A DNA stretch of 64,000 bases from Nitratireductor aquimarinus (GTDB lineage: Bacteria > Pseudomonadota > Alphaproteobacteria > Rhizobiales > Rhizobiaceae). Location: positions 434,001 through 498,000 of the forward strand of contig NZ_CP177240.1 in NCBI RefSeq assembly GCF_046773475.1, given 5' to 3'. This document shows positions 61,619 through 64,000 of the stretch, piece by piece; the first letter of the stretch is position 1; every line of letters begins with the position of its first letter. A program made the translations under genes and the position numbers. Under the pieces are notes generated by a model. It ran no database searches, had not been told where the DNA came from, and worked only from the letters and a program-made list of their open reading frames with translations.

Positions 61619-63181
61619 ATGCGCTTCAAACGAACAATCCTATCGGCCTTGATGGTGACGGCGCTTGCGCTGCCCGCCGGTGCGGCAACCCTTAAATGGG
61701 GCAGCCGCGCCGACATCTATTCGCTCGACCCCGTCTCGGTGGCGTCGACATCGAACCTTGCATTTCTCAATCACATTTATGAAGGGCTGGTCCGCTATGG
61801 TCCGGACTTCCAGATCGAGCCGGCACTTGCGACCAAGTGGGAGCTCATTGACGATAAATACTGGCGCTTCACGCTCCGCGAAGGTGTGAAATTCCATGAC
61901 GGAGACGCGTTCAATGCGGATGATGTGATCGCTTCGCTCAAGCGCGTGAGCGATCCGGAATCGCCCCTGCGCGGCAACATCCCGCTTTATGCTGGCATCA
62001 AGAAAGTCGACGATTACACGGTTGATATCGAAGTCTCTGCGCCGACATCCCTGTTCCTGAACGACATGACGAACATCTTCATGTTCAGTGGCGAATGGCT
62101 GAAGGAGCATAATAGCGAAAAGCCCACGAACCTCGCATCCAATGTCGAAGGTTATGCCACGCACAACACAAATGGCACGGGGCCGTTCAAACTGGAAAGC
62201 CGGGTGCCGGACAGCCAGACGATCCTGGTCGTCAACGATCAGTGGTGGGATGAGAAGAAGCACAATCTCGACCGCATCGAGTTCATGCCCATTGCATCGC
62301 CGGCCACCCGAGTTGCCGCGCTCCTTTCGGGTGAGGTCGATCTGGTCGATTCTGCACCAATCCAGGATCTGCCGCGTCTTGAGGCTGCGCCGGACATTCA
62401 GGTTAACAAGCGAACCGAGCTGCGCACCGTTTTTGTCGGGTTCAACCGCCGCGAAACGCTGGAAGATGGCCGCCCGAACCCGTTCAACGACATCCGCGTC
62501 CGTCAGGCTGTGGAAGCGGCAATCGATCGTGACCTGATTAATGCCAAGGTGATGCGAAAGCTGGCGCGTCCTTCCGGTTCCCTGATCGCACCGGAGGTCG
62601 CTGGCTATGCCAAGGCGCTCGATGTTTACGAGCCGGCAGACCCGGAAAAGGCGAAGGCGCTTCTTGCCGAAGCGGGGCAGGAAGGACTGTCGTTCAACTA
62701 TATGTGCATGAACGATGAGAGCATCAACGAAGAGGAATTCTGCACCGGCATCGCGAATATGCTGGAGCGCGTGGGGTTCAAGCCGACCATTGATATGGGG
62801 CCGCGTGCGGTGCAGTCTCCCAAAAGAACCAACGGCAAGGCGGACATGTTCAATATGAGTTGGGCAAACGAGCCGACGCTGGATGCCTACTCCTTGCTTT
62901 CTCAGATTCTTTCCACGCGTAGCGAGTCGACCGGCGTATCTAACTACGGTGGCTGGAGCTATCCCGAGATCGACGAGCTGGTCGGTAAGGCGGCACAGGA
63001 ACCGGACAATGAGAAACGTCTCGCCTTGGAAGAGGCAGCTTTGAAGATCGCAAAGGATGATACTCTTCTCATACCGCTTCATCAGCAGCCCATCGCCTGG
63101 GCCATGATGGACACGGTGCAGGACGTCGACTTCCGGGCCGACAACAAAGCGCGCCATTGGCTGACACGCATGGCCGAGTAA
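61619..63181 (+). CDS. Peptide-type ABC transporter substrate-binding protein, tandem copy 1
   Basis: 520 residues from ATG 61619 with GGGAGG upstream. Signal peptide MRFKRTILSALMVTALALPAGA, cleaved before ATLKWG. Family-5 pattern: SLDPVSVASTSNLAFLNHIYEGLVRYGPDFQIEPALATKW, LREGVKFHDGDAFNADDVIASLKRVSDP, GTGPFKLESRVPDSQ, IRVRQAVEAAIDRDLINAKVM. Closely related to the partial gene at 63627; the permeases expected for them lie beyond the window. Ligand unknown; the divergent amidohydrolase suggests a nitrogen-containing compound. Confidence 0.92.
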   Translation: MRFKRTILSALMVTALALPAGAATLKWGSRADIYSLDPVSVASTSNLAFLNHIYEGLVRYGPDFQIEPALATKWELIDDKYWRFTLREGVKFHDGDAFNADDVIASLKRVSDPESPLRGNIPLYAGIKKVDDYTVDIEVSAPTSLFLNDMTNIFMFSGEWLKEHNSEKPTNLASNVEGYATHNTNGTGPFKLESRVPDSQTILVVNDQWWDEKKHNLDRIEFMPIASPATRVAALLSGEVDLVDSAPIQDLPRLEAAPDIQVNKRTELRTVFVGFNRRETLEDGRPNPFNDIRVRQAVEAAIDRDLINAKVMRKLARPSGSLIAPEVAGYAKALDVYEPADPEKAKALLAEAGQEGLSFNYMCMNDESINEEEFCTGIANMLERVGFKPTIDMGPRAVQSPKRTNGKADMFNMSWANEPTLDAYSLLSQILSTRSESTGVSNYGGWSYPEIDELVGKAAQEPDNEKRLALEEAALKIAKDDTLLIPLHQQPIAWAMMDTVQDVDFRADNKARHWLTRMAE

Positions 63182-63189
63182 CGGCCCCA

Positions 63190-63254
63190 GGCACAGCGCA
63201 AGAAGAAGGGCGTTTCATCTCTCCGATGAAGCGCCCTTCTTCTTGCGCTGTGCC
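63190..63254. terminator. Very long perfect-type hairpin between tandem binding-protein genes
   Basis: Two 29-base arms (63190-63218 and 63226-63254; outer part GGCACAGCGCAAGAAGAAGG) pair with only one G-T wobble around a 7-base loop, starting eight bases after the stop codon. No T-run follows. Its position suggests termination or 3'-end protection of the first binding-protein mRNA. Confidence 0.7.
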
Positions 63255-63626
63255 GCCCGGCTTCGAGGGTTTGGTTGCATGTTTGTCGACATTTTCAATC
63301 TTAGATTCGGGAAAAATTGTAGACAATATAGTTGACACAATTCTGGCCTCCTCCATAATGCCTATGGGTCTGACGGGAGGCAATGCGTTCAGACGGGAGA
63401 GTAACGTGGCGGCCGCAGAAGAGGCCCCCCAAGTGGGGTTTTCTGGACTGCCGGGGCGTTCAACCGGTCGCATGCGCGGCAGTCGCTTCCTGAAATTCCT
63501 GTCCTGCCGGATTGCGCTTTCGCAATCGTGAGACGCATCCCTCGTGGTTGGCCACGATTTCCGGTGGGTTGAAGCGAAGCAGACCTCCGTCAAGGAGGCG
63601 CAACTCTCTAGGAGTGGAACAAACCA
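63255..63626. other. Second operator-promoter and long structured leader
   Basis: ATTGT-AG-ACAAT (63316-63327) is a perfect operator of the 8212 type, overlapping a -10-like TATAGT (63327-63332) in the same arrangement as at 61530. If transcription starts near 63340, the leader to the ATG at 63627 is about 287 bases. It holds GACTGCCG/CGGCAGTC (63446-63453 and 63477-63484), and a short CCCC-CAAGT-GGGG-TTTT element (63427-63441). An open frame of 57 codons from ATG 63358 is present but shows no family features. Confidence 0.5.
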
Positions 63627-64000
63627 ATGTTGAAGCAAATCGGAGTGGCGGCGACCATTGCCCTGGGCTTGAGCGGAGCCTTGACCGGAGTGGCGTCGGC
63701 GGAGACCCTGAAATGGGGCGCCGCGCGGGATATCTATTCGCTGGACCCATATTCCTATGGCGACAGCTACACGCTTTCCTTTCTGAATCACGTATATGAG
63801 GGGCTGGTTCGCTACGACGCCGATCTTCAGATCGAGCCCGCACTGGCCGCGTCCTGGGAGCAGGTTTCGGACACGGTTTGGCGTTTTCATCTGCGCGAGG
63901 GCGTGACATTTCACGATGGCGCTGAATTCACGGCCGACGACGTTCTGGCCTCGCTGAAGCGTGTCAGTGATCCGGTTTCGCCGCTGCGCGGAAATCTGCC
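63627..64000 (+). CDS. Peptide-type ABC transporter substrate-binding protein, tandem copy 2 (partial)
   Basis: First 124 codons, open to the window edge. ATG 63627 follows AGGAG. Signal peptide MLKQIGVAATIALGLSGALTGVASA, then ETLKWGAARDIYSLDPYSYGDSYTLSFLNHVYEGLVRYDADLQIEPALAASW and LREGVTFHDGAEFTADDVLASLKRVSDPVSPLRGNL. Roughly two thirds of residues match tandem copy 1 over this part, so it is a diverged duplicate, and its promoter is duplicated too. Confidence 0.9.
   Translation, partial: MLKQIGVAATIALGLSGALTGVASAETLKWGAARDIYSLDPYSYGDSYTLSFLNHVYEGLVRYDADLQIEPALAASWEQVSDTVWRFHLREGVTFHDGAEFTADDVLASLKRVSDPVSPLRGNL

Noticed and set aside
63358..63531. 57-codon open frame in the leader of the second binding-protein gene as a leader peptide
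   Set aside because: No good ribosome-binding site and no run of regulatory codons; kept only as a note within the leader entry.

Overview
This is a GC-rich window from an accessory replicon of an alphaproteobacterium, most likely Rhizobiales (Hyphomicrobiales). The evidence is a complete repA-repB-repC replication and partition operon with an antisense RNA between repB and repC, an acdR-acdS (ACC deaminase) pair, many solute-binding-protein transport systems, and Rhizobiales-style intergenic palindromes. The genus cannot be read from the sequence. No rRNA, tRNA or CRISPR array was found.

Layout. (1) 1-8993: a minus-strand operon of class II aldolase, peptide-type ABC transporter (binding protein, two permeases, fused double ATPase), M20 deacylase and D-2-hydroxyacid dehydrogenase (cut by the window edge). 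It faces a divergent GntR regulator across a perfect ATTGT-CG-ACAAT operator. (2) 9022-14660: an RND efflux pump and adaptor with a divergent TetR regulator, followed by a small secreted DUF4168 protein. (3) 14677-20197: a LacI regulator divergent from a CUT1 sugar ABC transporter of the glucose/mannose type. (4) 20203-21841: ACC deaminase and its Lrp-type activator. (5) 21859-32220: an M81 peptidase, a second peptide ABC transporter, two M20 hydrolases and a divergent IclR regulator. (6) 32221-39524: the repABC backbone with two parS-like palindromes, an Xre/RES toxin-antitoxin pair, a WGR protein and a tyrosine recombinase facing a lox-like inverted repeat. (7) 39664-40435: a degenerate IS6-family element. 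(8) 40661-46852: an array of Pho-box-like repeats followed by a third peptide-type ABC transporter operon that contains a glycerophosphodiester phosphodiesterase. (9) 47161-59408: a glucuronide utilisation cluster (TRAP transporter, beta-glucuronidase, GH31 glycosidase, uxuB, uxaC, uxuA, UxuR-like regulator) expressed divergently from a centre with two TTGG-N4-CCAA operators. (10) 59409-64000: an IS3 remnant, an amidohydrolase and two tandem paralogous binding-protein genes whose promoters carry TTGT-N2-ACAA operators like the one at 8212.

How it fits together: the replicon is a scavenging island in which each importer is paired with cytoplasmic hydrolases and a dedicated regulator with a visible operator. 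The most novel-looking unit is the putative phosphate-starvation operon at 40661-46852, where an Opp/Dpp-family transporter appears to fill the role usually held by Ugp. The recombinase with its inverted-repeat site and the divergent glucuronide regulon with an unexplained GH31 enzyme come next.
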